NCBI RefSeq assembly: GCF_014750655.1
Contig: NZ_JABBXD010000002.1
Location: 37,796 to 101,795, forward strand
Reading direction: 5' to 3'
DNA from: Salinimonas profundi
Lineage (GTDB): Bacteria > Pseudomonadota > Gammaproteobacteria > Enterobacterales > Alteromonadaceae
DNA: 64,000 nucleotides
This document shows positions 17,748 through 26,635 of the stretch, piece by piece. How positions within the stretch are numbered: the first letter of the stretch is position 1; each line of letters begins with the position of its first letter. The notes beneath the pieces were generated by a model, which saw only the letters and a program-made list of their open reading frames with translations, had not been told where the DNA came from and did no database searches. The position numbers were made by a program, and so were the translations under genes.

Positions 17748-18662
17748 ATGATCGATTTATCAGTTGAAAAAGATGAAGAGGCCCAACCTCGTCCTGATGA
17801 TTGTGACATGTTAAGTGCTGCTCTCTGTGCGTTTGCACCTCATGATGGCAATTTTGATCTTGCAGGGGGGCTGTTGCACGTTGTGCGCTCTACGGAAGTA
17901 CAGAGCGAGACGACATGTGTTCTATCACAGCCGAGTATCTGTATCGTTCCTCAGGGTGCCAAACAGGTCACTCTGGCAGATACCACCTTTGAATATGATT
18001 ACAGAAAAATGGTGGTATATTCAGCGGCCGTTCCTATCAGTATTCGGGTCACGCAGGCAAGTAAGGACGCCCCCTACTTTTGCCTGGTCATTCCATTGCA
18101 CCCTGAAGCATTACATCGCTTATCTGCAAAAGTGTTTCCCGAAGGGGTGCCTGAGCGCAAATCCTCGCGCGCAGTTTATGTTAAAGACGCTAACGCCGGC
18201 ATCATTTCAGCAGCCAATCGTATGCTCACCATTCTTACAGAACAAAAAGATGCAGACTTACTGGTACCACACTGTATTGATGAAATACTGATTCGCCTGC
18301 TGCGCAGTAAAATGGGCCCGGAGGTTTTACAGATTGCACAGGCAGACTCGGCCATCAGAAAAGTGTCAAAAGCGATTGGTTGGATAAACAGTCATTTCCA
18401 GCAGCCGTTGTCCGTTGATGAGCTGGCTTCCCTTGCCGGTATGAGTGTGTCGGCATTCCATTCTCATTTTAAAGCTGTCACAGCACTCAGTCCGCTGCAA
18501 TTTCAAAAACGTTTGCGACTGCAGCATGCCCGCGCGCTTTTGCGCGAGGGACGCGCAGGCGTAACGACCAGCGCACTGGAAGCGGGCTATACCAGCGCAT
18601 CCCAATTCAGCCGCGAGTATTTGCGTGAATTTGGTCATCCGCCATCAAAGGAATTGCCTTAA
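17748..18662 (+). CDS. AraC-family transcriptional regulator, YqhC-like
   Basis: The 304-residue protein has an N-terminal AraC_N cupin-type domain (PSICIVPQGAKQV, VVYSAAVPISIRV, FCLVIPLHPEAL). Two C-terminal helix-turn-helix motifs follow (LSVDELASLAGMSVSAFHSH; TTSALEAGYTSASQFSREY). This subgroup includes YqhC, which activates aldehyde reductase genes. It lies directly after the alcohol dehydrogenase, possibly in the same transcript. The effector is not visible from sequence. Confidence 0.88.
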   Translation: MIDLSVEKDEEAQPRPDDCDMLSAALCAFAPHDGNFDLAGGLLHVVRSTEVQSETTCVLSQPSICIVPQGAKQVTLADTTFEYDYRKMVVYSAAVPISIRVTQASKDAPYFCLVIPLHPEALHRLSAKVFPEGVPERKSSRAVYVKDANAGIISAANRMLTILTEQKDADLLVPHCIDEILIRLLRSKMGPEVLQIAQADSAIRKVSKAIGWINSHFQQPLSVDELASLAGMSVSAFHSHFKAVTALSPLQFQKRLRLQHARALLREGRAGVTTSALEAGYTSASQFSREYLREFGHPPSKELP

Positions 18663-18695
18663 ACGCGCCTGCGTTCTCTTTTCTTTACAACTAAG

Positions 18696-18709
18696 AGATG
18701 TCGACATCT
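18696..18709. promoter_or_regulatory. 14-bp perfect palindrome, candidate operator
   Basis: AGATGTCGACATCT reads the same on both strands. It lies 34 bases after the AraC-family gene and 150 bases before the acyl-CoA synthetase start. There is no T run. It may be a repressor site for the synthetase gene; the binding protein is unknown. Confidence 0.35.
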
Positions 18710-18858
18710 TTACGGGATTCGACTTTAGTCCTATGTCAATTGCATAAGCCATTTTGCTTGTTTATTGTAATTCCATGCCCGCAGTTCAGCAAAATCGCTG
18801 ATGCGTTAATGTAACAACGTTTCCTCATCTAACGTGCCCTAGCATGGAGCTTTTATTT

Positions 18859-20577
18859 ATGACGTTGCATCACACGACCCCTTCTACTGGTTTCCCCCTT
18901 ACTCAAAGTTACTTTTCTGGACCTGAAAGTCCTGCATTGAGTGAATTAACTATCGGCCAGCATCTTGATAAGATTGTCGACAAGTACCCACATCATGACG
19001 CCATTGTTGTGTCTCATCAAAATATCCGCTGGGACTATCAGACTTATCAGAAAGAAATTGACCGGGTCGCCGCCGGTCTGCTCGCAATTGGGGTTGAGAA
19101 AGGCGATCGCGTCGGGATCTGGTCGCCGAATAACATTGAGTGGGCATTAATTCAAATGGCTACCGCCAGGATCGGGGCGATAATGGTGTGTCTAAATCCG
19201 GCTTACCGACCTGGTGAACTGGCGTTTGCACTTAACAATGTTCAGGTAAAATTTCTGGTAATGGCTCAGCAATTCAAATCATCTGACTATGTGCAAATGC
19301 TTTATGAGCTGGCGCCGGAACTAAAACAAGGCGGGCATAGTGAAGTTAACTGTAAGGCACTGCCCCACCTTGCACGCGTCATAAGTATCGGTGAAAAGCA
19401 GTGTGACGGGATGCTGCCTTTTCATGAGTTACAGCAGGCGGGAGGCGAACAGGATCATGCGCGGCTGCAACAAATAGCGGTAACACTGACAGCAGATGAG
19501 GCGATCAATATTCAATTTACTTCCGGCACCACCGGTAATCCGAAAGGCGCGACTTTAACTCACAGAAATATATTAAATAACGGGTTGCTGGTTGCAGAAG
19601 CAATGCGGTTTTCGCAACACGACAGACTCTGCATTCCGGTCCCGTTATATCACTGCTTTGGTATGGTTCTGGGTAATTTGGTCTGCCTGGCCAGGGGGGC
19701 ATGTGCGGTCTATCCCTGTGAATCCTTTGATCCTGTGGCAACCTTACGCGCTGTAGAAACGGAAAAATGTACAGGCTTGCACGGTGTGCCCACCATGTTT
19801 ATTGCTGAGCTGGAATTACCAAACTTTGCTGACTTCAACGTAAGTACACTGCGTACCGGCGTGATGGCGGGAAGTACGTGTCCTGAAGAACTTATGCGAA
19901 AAGTACACAACCTGTTCAACATGACCGATGTGGTTATCGGCTATGGTCAGACAGAGTGCAGTCCTATCAACCATATTACCGATACCGACGCACCGTTGGA
20001 AAAGCAGGTTAAAACAGTGGGCCGTGCCATGGCCCACACGGAAGTTAAAATTGTTAATGAGCACAATGAGACTGTGCCGATTGGCAGTCCGGGAGAGATT
20101 TGCGCCAGAGGATATTGTGTCATGCAAGGATACTGGGATGATGAAGCGAAGACCCGCGCCACCATCGATTCGCAGCAATGGCTTCACTCCGGCGATTTAG
20201 GTGTCATGGATGAAGAGGGCTACGTAACAATTGTTGGTCGCATGAAAGATATGATCATCCGCGGCGGTGAGAATATTTATCCGCGGGAGATTGAAGAGGT
20301 GCTTTATCTGCATGAGGATGTCAGCGACGCCGCTGTGTTTGGTATTCCTGACGACAAATTTGGCGAGCAGGTATGCCTGTGGCTAAAAGTGAAAGACGGC
20401 GCTTCGCTGGATGAGCAGGCTATAAGGGAATACCTGAAGAATGAACTTGCCTATTTCAAAGTGCCTCGGTACATCCGTATCGTCGATGCTTATCCGATGA
20501 CGGTGACAGGTAAGATTCAAAAATTTAAAATGCGTGAGACAATGGTGAGTGAACTGACGCAAACGCAATCTGCCTGA
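18859..20577 (+). CDS. AMP-forming acyl-CoA synthetase
   Basis: The 572-residue enzyme of the ANL superfamily activates a fatty or other carboxylic acid to its CoA ester through an acyl-adenylate. Motifs are the P-loop FTSGTTGNPKGATLTH, YGQTECSP, the hinge HSGDLGVMDEEGYVTIVGR, GGENIYPREIEE and the C-terminal Lys in TVTGKIQKFK. Similar enzymes are medium/long-chain synthetases (AcsF/YngI type). The ATG at 18859 is preferred because GGAG lies nine bases upstream; another ATG at 18844 is possible. It has its own terminator. Substrate chain length cannot be read from the sequence. Confidence 0.9.
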   Translation: MTLHHTTPSTGFPLTQSYFSGPESPALSELTIGQHLDKIVDKYPHHDAIVVSHQNIRWDYQTYQKEIDRVAAGLLAIGVEKGDRVGIWSPNNIEWALIQMATARIGAIMVCLNPAYRPGELAFALNNVQVKFLVMAQQFKSSDYVQMLYELAPELKQGGHSEVNCKALPHLARVISIGEKQCDGMLPFHELQQAGGEQDHARLQQIAVTLTADEAINIQFTSGTTGNPKGATLTHRNILNNGLLVAEAMRFSQHDRLCIPVPLYHCFGMVLGNLVCLARGACAVYPCESFDPVATLRAVETEKCTGLHGVPTMFIAELELPNFADFNVSTLRTGVMAGSTCPEELMRKVHNLFNMTDVVIGYGQTECSPINHITDTDAPLEKQVKTVGRAMAHTEVKIVNEHNETVPIGSPGEICARGYCVMQGYWDDEAKTRATIDSQQWLHSGDLGVMDEEGYVTIVGRMKDMIIRGGENIYPREIEEVLYLHEDVSDAAVFGIPDDKFGEQVCLWLKVKDGASLDEQAIREYLKNELAYFKVPRYIRIVDAYPMTVTGKIQKFKMRETMVSELTQTQSA

Positions 20578-20582
20578 GATAA

Positions 20583-20615
20583 AAAACCGGATATGGGTTT
20601 CATATCCGGTTTTTC
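20583..20615. terminator. Bidirectional Rho-independent terminator
   Basis: A 9-bp GC-containing stem (CCGGATATG/CATATCCGG, loop GGTTT) is flanked by A runs on the left and T runs on the right. It can end both the acyl-CoA synthetase transcript and the convergent transcript from the host-attachment-like gene. Confidence 0.88.
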
Positions 20616-20643
20616 TTACCGTCTAAGCCAGCAGGCTGATAAT

Positions 20644-21105
20644 TTATTGAAGCGTTGAGCCTCGACCGGCCTCTTTAAGATAATTCTGCCAGGTGTCATG
20701 GTCTTCTCTGACCACATCTTTATTGATCGTGCAGCCAATGAGCTGCTCCAAGTTTTTATTCATATGATTTCTGAGTTTACCCAGGAAGCTGGCTTCAGCA
20801 ATAATATCAATGTGATAGATTTTCTCTTCACACCGTTTACTTTCGAGCCAGTCTGTCACGTTACCGGCAAACCTTTTGGCTTCTACCTCTGATGCATCTT
20901 TTCTGCTCATGGTGTCAACCCCCTGCACCGCATTACTTGGAGCTGAAATAGCGCCGGGACGGTCAGTGACCAGGCTTGCATCAGATGATCTGCCATCATC
21001 ATTGAGTAATGTCACGACAGGCTCCAGGCTGCTGACACCGTCTTTCTCGATGAAAATTTTTGCTTCTGCTTGATTAGCGACTACCAGATACGATTTACCT
21101 AACAT
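20644..21105 (-). CDS. Host-attachment family protein (baeRF/eRF1-like fold)
   Basis: The 153-residue protein matches the Host_attach family in its pattern: N-terminal SYLVVANQAEAKIF, a middle segment with GRPGAI-like sequence (VTDRPGAIS), and the C-terminal helix-strand part HIDIIAEASFLGKLRNHMN. The family was named from Agrobacterium attachment and is thought to have an eRF1-domain-like fold; the molecular role is not established. It has no signal peptide. It is monocistronic. Confidence 0.78.
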   Translation of the reverse strand: MLGKSYLVVANQAEAKIFIEKDGVSSLEPVVTLLNDDGRSSDASLVTDRPGAISAPSNAVQGVDTMSRKDASEVEAKRFAGNVTDWLESKRCEEKIYHIDIIAEASFLGKLRNHMNKNLEQLIGCTINKDVVREDHDTWQNYLKEAGRGSTLQ

Positions 21106-21186
21106 GTCTGCTCCTCTTTTCAGGGTTCTAGATTTATAACCCCGGCAGGCGCAAAAAGTTCGGTAGAGAAAAGTAAAAAGTGGATT

Positions 21187-21441
21187 TCAGGCACACAAGG
21201 ATACGGTAGAAAATGTCCACCTATCGAAAAGTAACTCCGCAAAATATGTTTGGGTATTCAAATCATCGATAACCACAAATTCCAGATTTTTAGCATCGAC
21301 CATATAGATATAAAGACACCGTTAACAGCTGAGTCGCGCGATCACATTGTGCTGCTGACTTTCAACAGATTGCATCGTAACTGAACAATAATCACAAAAC
21401 TCTGACAGTGCCTGAATGACGCTTGAATTGAGACTGGCCAT
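21187..21441 (-). pseudogene. Small paralogue A, interrupted by an in-frame stop
   Basis: From ATG 21441 the frame encodes 39 residues containing ALSEFCDYCSVTMQSVE and HNVIARL, then meets TAA at 21322-21324. It continues in the same frame for 44 more residues (containing MVDAKNLEFVVIDDLNTQTY) to TGA at 21187. The full span matches the length of paralogue B (26109-26372). It aligns with B along its length without a frame change: ALSEFC/ALSYFC, HNVIARL/HNIVAKL, VDAKN/IDKN, a late Trp. I recognise no domain. It may be a broken copy, a read-through gene or a sequencing error. The leader GGGTTTTATTATG resembles that of B. Confidence 0.55.
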
Positions 21442-21461
21442 AATAAAACCCGGATATTTTT

Positions 21462-21492
21462 AATACTTACCAACGCTATTTTTGTAAGTATT
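21462..21492. promoter_or_regulatory. 9-bp inverted repeat upstream of small paralogue A
   Basis: AATACTTAC (21462-21470) and GTAAGTATT (21484-21492) are exact inverse copies with a 13-base spacer, 21-51 bases before the paralogue A ATG. It has the form of an operator for a dimeric regulator; nothing more can be said. Confidence 0.35.
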
Positions 21493-21545
21493 TTCCGAGA
21501 CCCGAGGCGAAGCAAGACGATGAGTAAAAAAAAAGGATTATCTAG

Positions 21546-21557
21546 ACGAAAGTATAA
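21546..21557 (-). promoter_or_regulatory. 12-base word shared with the promoter region of paralogue B
   Basis: TTATACTTTCGT (minus strand) occurs here, 105-116 bases upstream of paralogue A. It recurs exactly at 26449-26460, 77-88 bases upstream of paralogue B, with further partial identity beyond (TTATACTTTCGT-N-TA). It lies between A and the divergent FRG gene, so either could use it. Confidence 0.4.
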
Positions 21558-21598
21558 GCTTTTCCTTGCGTTGCGTGATAGCGTAGCCAAAAATTTTT

Positions 21599-22432
21599 AT
21601 GCTGATAATTTCTACTATGCAATTTGAACAACGTCATGGCTATATCCAGAACACGCGCCCTCTTGCGTCTCTCAGTGATTTTGTAGAATCGGTTGCTCTT
21701 ATCGCGCGAAAACTTGACTGCGATCCCCGGGCTTTATGGTTTCGTGGGGTAGAAAGTTCGATGTATCGGCTAACACCTGTCATTATGCGCTCCACGCAAT
21801 GGCGCGATAATATCGCGGCTGACAGAGAACGGACCATTTTCGATGACTTTGTTCGCAGGGTTAAACATTTTCAGCCCGAAGACGCCTGTAGCAACCGAAC
21901 CTTTTGCTGGTACACCATGGCCGATCGATTTGGCATTCCCACACGATTATTGCACTGGAGCACCAGCCCGCTGATAGCATTGTATTTTGCAATCTGGCAA
22001 CAGGATGTAACAACGCCCACTGTGTGGGTACTCAATCCTAATGCTTTAAATGAAGTGACGCTGGGTCACAATGAAGTGTTTAAAATGGACGGGGAAGAAC
22101 TGAGTGAAAGTCATCAGCACACGCACGACAGTTATGCTTTCGGTAGCCATAACCTGCCGGACTTTCCGATTGCAGTAGCCAATTGTTATACAGATGCAAC
22201 GATTAATGCTCACCGAACACGTTACACCGTGTCAGGGAAGCGAAAATTTGGTCTGGAAGATGTTGCGAAAGATACCAAAAAGCCCATTTTGATGAAGATT
22301 CGGTTTGGCCGCAGCGAAGAGTTTATCCATCAGCTTAAATCACAGTTATCTCAGTTAGGCGCAAGTCCGCAGGATATCACGCCCGGCATTGAGGGCATTG
22401 GCCGGGCGATCAACTTTGAACATAGCCTATGA
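21599..22432 (+). CDS. FRG-domain protein
   Basis: The 277-residue protein carries the FRG domain: [18 protein letters not shown] at about residues 47-64, then [20 protein letters not shown] and LYFAIW. The domain is named for its F/W-R-G motif and occurs in many uncharacterised bacterial proteins, some next to defence or toxin genes. No signal peptide or membrane segment is seen. The start is uncertain (ATG 21599 or 21617) because neither has a good Shine-Dalgarno sequence. It overlaps the convergent chemoreceptor gene by six bases. Function unknown. Confidence 0.8.
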   Translation: MLIISTMQFEQRHGYIQNTRPLASLSDFVESVALIARKLDCDPRALWFRGVESSMYRLTPVIMRSTQWRDNIAADRERTIFDDFVRRVKHFQPEDACSNRTFCWYTMADRFGIPTRLLHWSTSPLIALYFAIWQQDVTTPTVWVLNPNALNEVTLGHNEVFKMDGEELSESHQHTHDSYAFGSHNLPDFPIAVANCYTDATINAHRTRYTVSGKRKFGLEDVAKDTKKPILMKIRFGRSEEFIHQLKSQLSQLGASPQDITPGIEGIGRAINFEHSL

Positions 22433-23746
22433 GTCGTCAGAGTTTTCCGACAACCGTGACACGCTACTGGTAACATTGACTGCCCCGGCTTCAATCTTCT
22501 CCATAGTCAACTGCACCCCGCTGATATAGTGACTATTTTTATCGACATGCTGCTTCACACGATGCATGTGAGCCGATGCTTTTTCGGATAACCGTTTATT
22601 CTCATTAACCACTGATTCAATTTCCACCGTTGACTCATTGGTGCGCTGGGCGAGGTGGCGAACCTCATCAGCAACGACGGCAAACCCGCGGCCGGTTTCA
22701 CCGGCTCGCGCAGCCTCGATGGCGGCATTGAGCGCTAACAAATTGGTTTGCTCGGCAACCCCCTGAATCGTAGAAACAATTGCCTCAATGCGCGAAGACT
22801 GCTCACCCAAACTGTTCATCAGGACACTGGTTTCATTGACCTCATTTAACGTTTCATTGAAGCCATGGACCGCCTCCTCCAGCGACGCCTTGCCATCCAT
22901 AGCCACCTGCGCCGTTTCACGGGCAGTGGACAATGCGACTTCCGTTGTTTTCAGCACAGAGGCCTTTTCTCGCACCGATTCTGTAACGTTGGTGGCAAAT
23001 TTTATCACCGACACGACCTTCCCGAAGTCATCGAATACGGGGTTATAGGTGGCTTCAAGCCAAACTTCCTGATTATTTGCATCAAGACGCCGATAAAGCC
23101 CTGACTCTACTGTTCCACGTGCGAGGATTTGCCAGAAGTCGGGGTTTTGCTGGTAAAACACATCGTCACAAAACATGCGGTGATGTTTGCCGATAATTTG
23201 CGATTTTGTGTACCCGACGGTTTTAAGGAAGTTAGTATTGGCTTCTTTTATTGTGCCATCGGGTTCAAATTCAATAATCGCGGTTGAGCGATCCAGGGCA
23301 TTGGTCAGTGCAGTCAGTCTGAGCCACTGCTCATGCTTGAGCGTCACATCATAGGCAATTTTTATCACCGACTCGGTTTTACCATAGTCATCGGTGACAG
23401 GAAAATATGTGGACTCGAGCCATACCGTGCGTCCGGACTTGTGCACGCGCGCGAAGGTACCGCGCACCGTTTTCCCTGCCTGCAGGTCTTGCCACAGTGC
23501 CTGATACTCGTTGGAGGCTGCAAATGACGCAGTACATAACGCCGAGTGACGTTTACCGATCAATTCGCTTGCCGCGAAGCCCATCATGTCGGCAAATTGA
23601 TGATTTACTTCTGAGACAACAGCGTCAGGCGTAAATTTGACCAGAGGAACGGCGTGACTCACTGCATCGTAAAACGCCTGATGCTGAGATAACTGTGAGG
23701 AAATATCTGACACCGTCTGATGGTGTCTGGCAGTGCGCATAAACAT
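22427..23746 (-). CDS. Soluble chemoreceptor with two PAS domains, BdlA/Aer-like
   Basis: The 439-residue protein has two PAS domains with PAC motifs ([40 protein letters not shown]). A methyl-accepting signalling domain follows with the conserved hairpin tip [19 protein letters not shown] and [15 protein letters not shown]. No membrane segment is present, so it is cytoplasmic. The layout and length are those of Pseudomonas BdlA, which controls biofilm dispersal, and of other soluble energy sensors. The start at 23746 has AGGG upstream and avoids an unlikely hydrophobic extension. No chemotaxis genes are adjacent. Confidence 0.9.
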   Translation of the reverse strand: MFMRTARHHQTVSDISSQLSQHQAFYDAVSHAVPLVKFTPDAVVSEVNHQFADMMGFAASELIGKRHSALCTASFAASNEYQALWQDLQAGKTVRGTFARVHKSGRTVWLESTYFPVTDDYGKTESVIKIAYDVTLKHEQWLRLTALTNALDRSTAIIEFEPDGTIKEANTNFLKTVGYTKSQIIGKHHRMFCDDVFYQQNPDFWQILARGTVESGLYRRLDANNQEVWLEATYNPVFDDFGKVVSVIKFATNVTESVREKASVLKTTEVALSTARETAQVAMDGKASLEEAVHGFNETLNEVNETSVLMNSLGEQSSRIEAIVSTIQGVAEQTNLLALNAAIEAARAGETGRGFAVVADEVRHLAQRTNESTVEIESVVNENKRLSEKASAHMHRVKQHVDKNSHYISGVQLTMEKIEAGAVNVTSSVSRLSENSDDS

Positions 23747-23921
23747 GGTAAAACCCTGTGTTTTGGACACCGCGACAAACAGGGTTACGTAGCAAGGTAC
23801 GAAAGTGAAAGACAGTGTCGGTATGAGTTTGGGAAAATGGATACGCGACACTAACAGATAAGATCATACTTAAGTATTAATTATAATTTAATAATGCTTT
23901 ATTATTATTCAGTGATAACTA

Positions 23922-25994
23922 TTAAAATCGATAACGCGCAGCGACCCGCACCGCTCTCGGCTCGAAAATATGATAGTGAATATCTTCAATGCCTTCAGCA
24001 GATTCGCCCTGCTGTCTCGACGCGTAGTAATAGTCAACATCGTGATCATCGCTATCGGTCAGATTAAGAACGCTAACCGTAATCTGCCATTGCTTCCACG
24101 TTTTACCGGCCTGTAGATTAAATAGCATACTTGAGGGCGAAGAGATACTTTGATCTTCTGTCAGGGGGCGATGACCAAAATAACGCATGCGAAGACTACC
24201 AAACCATCCGTTTTCAAGGTCAGCACTTATTCCGGCCTGCAAGACGTGCTTTAACGCTCCTGGGATACTGTCGCCGGCAGGGTCACTGTCGGTGAACTGC
24301 GCATCTGTATAGGCGTACTCCAGGTCAAGACTCCACGCGGGCGCAAAGTAATAGTAGGCGGTGAGTTCCAGACCATGACGCTTGCTCTGCCGACTCGCTT
24401 CAGTATTGCCTGCATCACCGACAAATAATAGCTCACTATCCAGCTCAAGCTGCCACAACGACAAAGAAGCATTGAGGGTTTCATCATAAAATGCGCGCAC
24501 GCCAGCCTCAAACCCTGTGGTTCGAACCAGCGGATTCACCTGCTCCACGTGCTCGCCGGAGACCGGATCAACATTTATTGTTGTCCCTCTGGCATCATTT
24601 GAGTGTAAGCCCTGCCCCGCGGAAGCATACAATTCCCACTCCGGTGACAGGGTATAAATCAAACTTCCTTTCAGCGAGGAAATAGCGTCAGACGCATCTC
24701 CACTATTTAACGAAAGATCCACACCAAAACGATTAATACCCGCGCGATCGCGTACGGAGAAATCAAAATAATCGATGCGTGCACCCACCACACTGCGAAA
24801 CGCGGAAGTCCATTGCGTTTCGTTTTTAAAAAAACTGCTCAGGCTGCTCTGTTCTACTGCATCACTGCGAGTTGTGCCCAACCGGGTTCTGGCCTGGGTC
24901 GCGTACAATCCCACCTCATCAATATCATCAACCCTTGTTTGCACACCAAGCTGTGTCACAGAGGGCGCTCCGAAGGTGGTATGACTGTTCGTGTAACTTG
25001 CCTGACCGCCGTATATCATTCGATCATCGACTTGCTCAAACTGGTCGCCTTGCGCTGGATTATCTAAAAAATAGGTGAAATTGGACCATAAATTTAAATC
25101 ATAGGATATTGCGTAAGCAGATACGTGCCACCTGTCACTGGACCAGTCTGCACTGAGACTGTAGCGACCAGACTCCCCGCCAACAGTTTCATCGATTGAG
25201 CCAAGGTTACCAATTCGACCGGCGCTTACAGCGCGAGAAGGGATCTGATCAGCACTGTTCCAGCTGTTGTCATAGCCCATGAAAGTAACAGCAAAGTCAC
25301 CCTCCCCCAATGCTGCGCTCCATTTAATTAATGCGTTGGTTTTATTGATATCTTCATTGATATCTGTCCAGGGCCCTTCGTAAAAATGCTTCTCAGCGGC
25401 TACCAGCCAGTGCCCGGCAGGACCGGTAAAGTTAGTCACGCCAACTGCGCGTCGATAACCATATTCGCCAAGAGTCACTTCGGTCATTGGCGACGGTGCT
25501 CTGTTCATCGTTTTCAATTGGGCACTGCCCGCCCCGCTAAAATCACCCACTTGGGGATAATATACGCCTTTCTGGTACGTTAAAGACTGGATAGTTTCGG
25601 GGATGATAAAATTAAGGTCGGTATATCCCTGGCCGTGACCATGCGTACGCATATTAACCGGCATACCATCAACTGACGTGGCAAAGTCAGTGCCATGGTC
25701 AAGGTTAAATCCACGCAGAAAATATTGGTTCGCTTTTCCGGAGCCGCTGTGTTGAGTAGCAACCATGCCTGGCACAAACTCCAGTACATCACCGGTACGC
25801 ATCAATGGCCGTAATTGTATTTCCTGTTGACCGACGACACCTTCAGCAGCAGATATAGCGTCACCTACAAGATTGACCTGCCGGCTTTTAATTTCAACAA
25901 TTTCAATATCATGGTACGCAGCAAACGTGCTAAGGCTGATTAGGGAAAGTGGGATAGCGGTGAAAGTGGCTCTTTTGTGCACAATATCGTCCAT
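23922..25994 (-). CDS. TonB-dependent outer-membrane receptor, ligand unknown
   Basis: The 690-residue protein has an N-terminal signal region (FTAIPLSLISLSTFAAYH). A short plug (MRTGDVLEFVPGMVATQHSG; FLRGFNLDHGTDFATSVDG; GQGYTDLNFIIPE) and a long barrel ending RVAARYRF follow. The ATG at 25994 is chosen over a TTG at 26015; neither has a strong Shine-Dalgarno sequence. It is smaller than the receptor at 2311-4635 and belongs to a different subgroup (plug with HGHGQGYTDLNF). No Fur box is evident and no transport gene is adjacent, so the ligand cannot be named. Confidence 0.9.
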   Translation of the reverse strand: MDDIVHKRATFTAIPLSLISLSTFAAYHDIEIVEIKSRQVNLVGDAISAAEGVVGQQEIQLRPLMRTGDVLEFVPGMVATQHSGSGKANQYFLRGFNLDHGTDFATSVDGMPVNMRTHGHGQGYTDLNFIIPETIQSLTYQKGVYYPQVGDFSGAGSAQLKTMNRAPSPMTEVTLGEYGYRRAVGVTNFTGPAGHWLVAAEKHFYEGPWTDINEDINKTNALIKWSAALGEGDFAVTFMGYDNSWNSADQIPSRAVSAGRIGNLGSIDETVGGESGRYSLSADWSSDRWHVSAYAISYDLNLWSNFTYFLDNPAQGDQFEQVDDRMIYGGQASYTNSHTTFGAPSVTQLGVQTRVDDIDEVGLYATQARTRLGTTRSDAVEQSSLSSFFKNETQWTSAFRSVVGARIDYFDFSVRDRAGINRFGVDLSLNSGDASDAISSLKGSLIYTLSPEWELYASAGQGLHSNDARGTTINVDPVSGEHVEQVNPLVRTTGFEAGVRAFYDETLNASLSLWQLELDSELLFVGDAGNTEASRQSKRHGLELTAYYYFAPAWSLDLEYAYTDAQFTDSDPAGDSIPGALKHVLQAGISADLENGWFGSLRMRYFGHRPLTEDQSISSPSSMLFNLQAGKTWKQWQITVSVLNLTDSDDHDVDYYYASRQQGESAEGIEDIHYHIFEPRAVRVAARYRF

Positions 25995-26108
25995 AAGTTC
26001 ATGTATTTTGGACAATACTCACTTCAGATGATTATAGATGCAGCATTTCGTTAAAATGGTGACATAAAGCGCTGAAAAAATATTAGGATAATCAGGTAAA
26101 CGGCGGTT

Positions 26109-26372
26109 TTAATTATGCAACGCTTCCCAGCATCCATCCTTGCGGGACATAATATAATCCTCGGTAAAATCCGGAGACTGCAATATCATTTGCGCATGAT
26201 TTTTATCAATAAGCTTCACTTCCAGTGACAAACTATCATAAAGCTTCGCAACAATGTTATGAGCGGCAAGCTCCAATGAGTGCACTGAGAGCTGGCGGAT
26301 AGTGCAAAAATAAGACAACGCGTCCAAAGCATCGCTGGACATAAATGTTGATTTCAGTTGTGGCACAGACAT
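26109..26372 (-). CDS. Small paralogue B, unknown family
   Basis: The 87-residue protein (MSVPQLKSTFMSSDALDALS at the N-terminus) contains ALSYFCTIRQLSVHSLE and HNIVAKLYDSLSLEVKLID, and ends with CWEALHN. It aligns with the interrupted copy at 21187-21441 and the 98-residue protein at 63242-63538. The start at 26372 is chosen because GGTTTTATCATG matches the leader of copy A; an in-frame ATG at 26411 is possible. No signal peptide or membrane segment is seen. Function unknown. It lies 114 bases upstream of the TonB receptor start in the same direction. Confidence 0.65.
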   Translation of the reverse strand: MSVPQLKSTFMSSDALDALSYFCTIRQLSVHSLELAAHNIVAKLYDSLSLEVKLIDKNHAQMILQSPDFTEDYIMSRKDGCWEALHN

Positions 26373-26444
26373 GATAAAACCTATTACGCTTTCACAGTGT
26401 GTCATACGCACTTGTTTGCAATAGTGGTCAAAATTTTGTGAAAT

Positions 26445-26460
26445 TTATACGAAAGTATAA
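26445..26460. promoter_or_regulatory. Palindrome TTATAC-GAAA-GTATAA upstream of paralogue B
   Basis: A perfect 6-bp inverted repeat with a 4-base spacer lies between paralogue B (minus) and the TRIC channel gene (plus). It contains the 12-base word also found upstream of paralogue A. It may be an operator. Confidence 0.38.
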
Positions 26461-26635
26461 TTTTGCAAACCATTACTCTCATTTCTCGCCGTCTTCCTTT
26501 TAAATAAACATCACTTAATCTTCCGCAAATTCAGCTGACTGGAAATGTTCAACGTCAAATCAGGTTTTGGTGTTGATCTAAATTTTTTTTAAGACTAAAG
26601 AATCTCTATCAGCACTATCAAATAAGAGAATATTA

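Noticed and set aside
21342..21590. 82-codon minus-strand open frame
   Set aside because: It overlaps paralogue A in another frame, has no family resemblance and no ribosome-binding site; the family-like frame is the one ending at 21187.
26016..26108. Fur box upstream of the second TonB receptor
   Set aside because: A short GATAATC match only; it does not reach a credible 19-bp Fur site.
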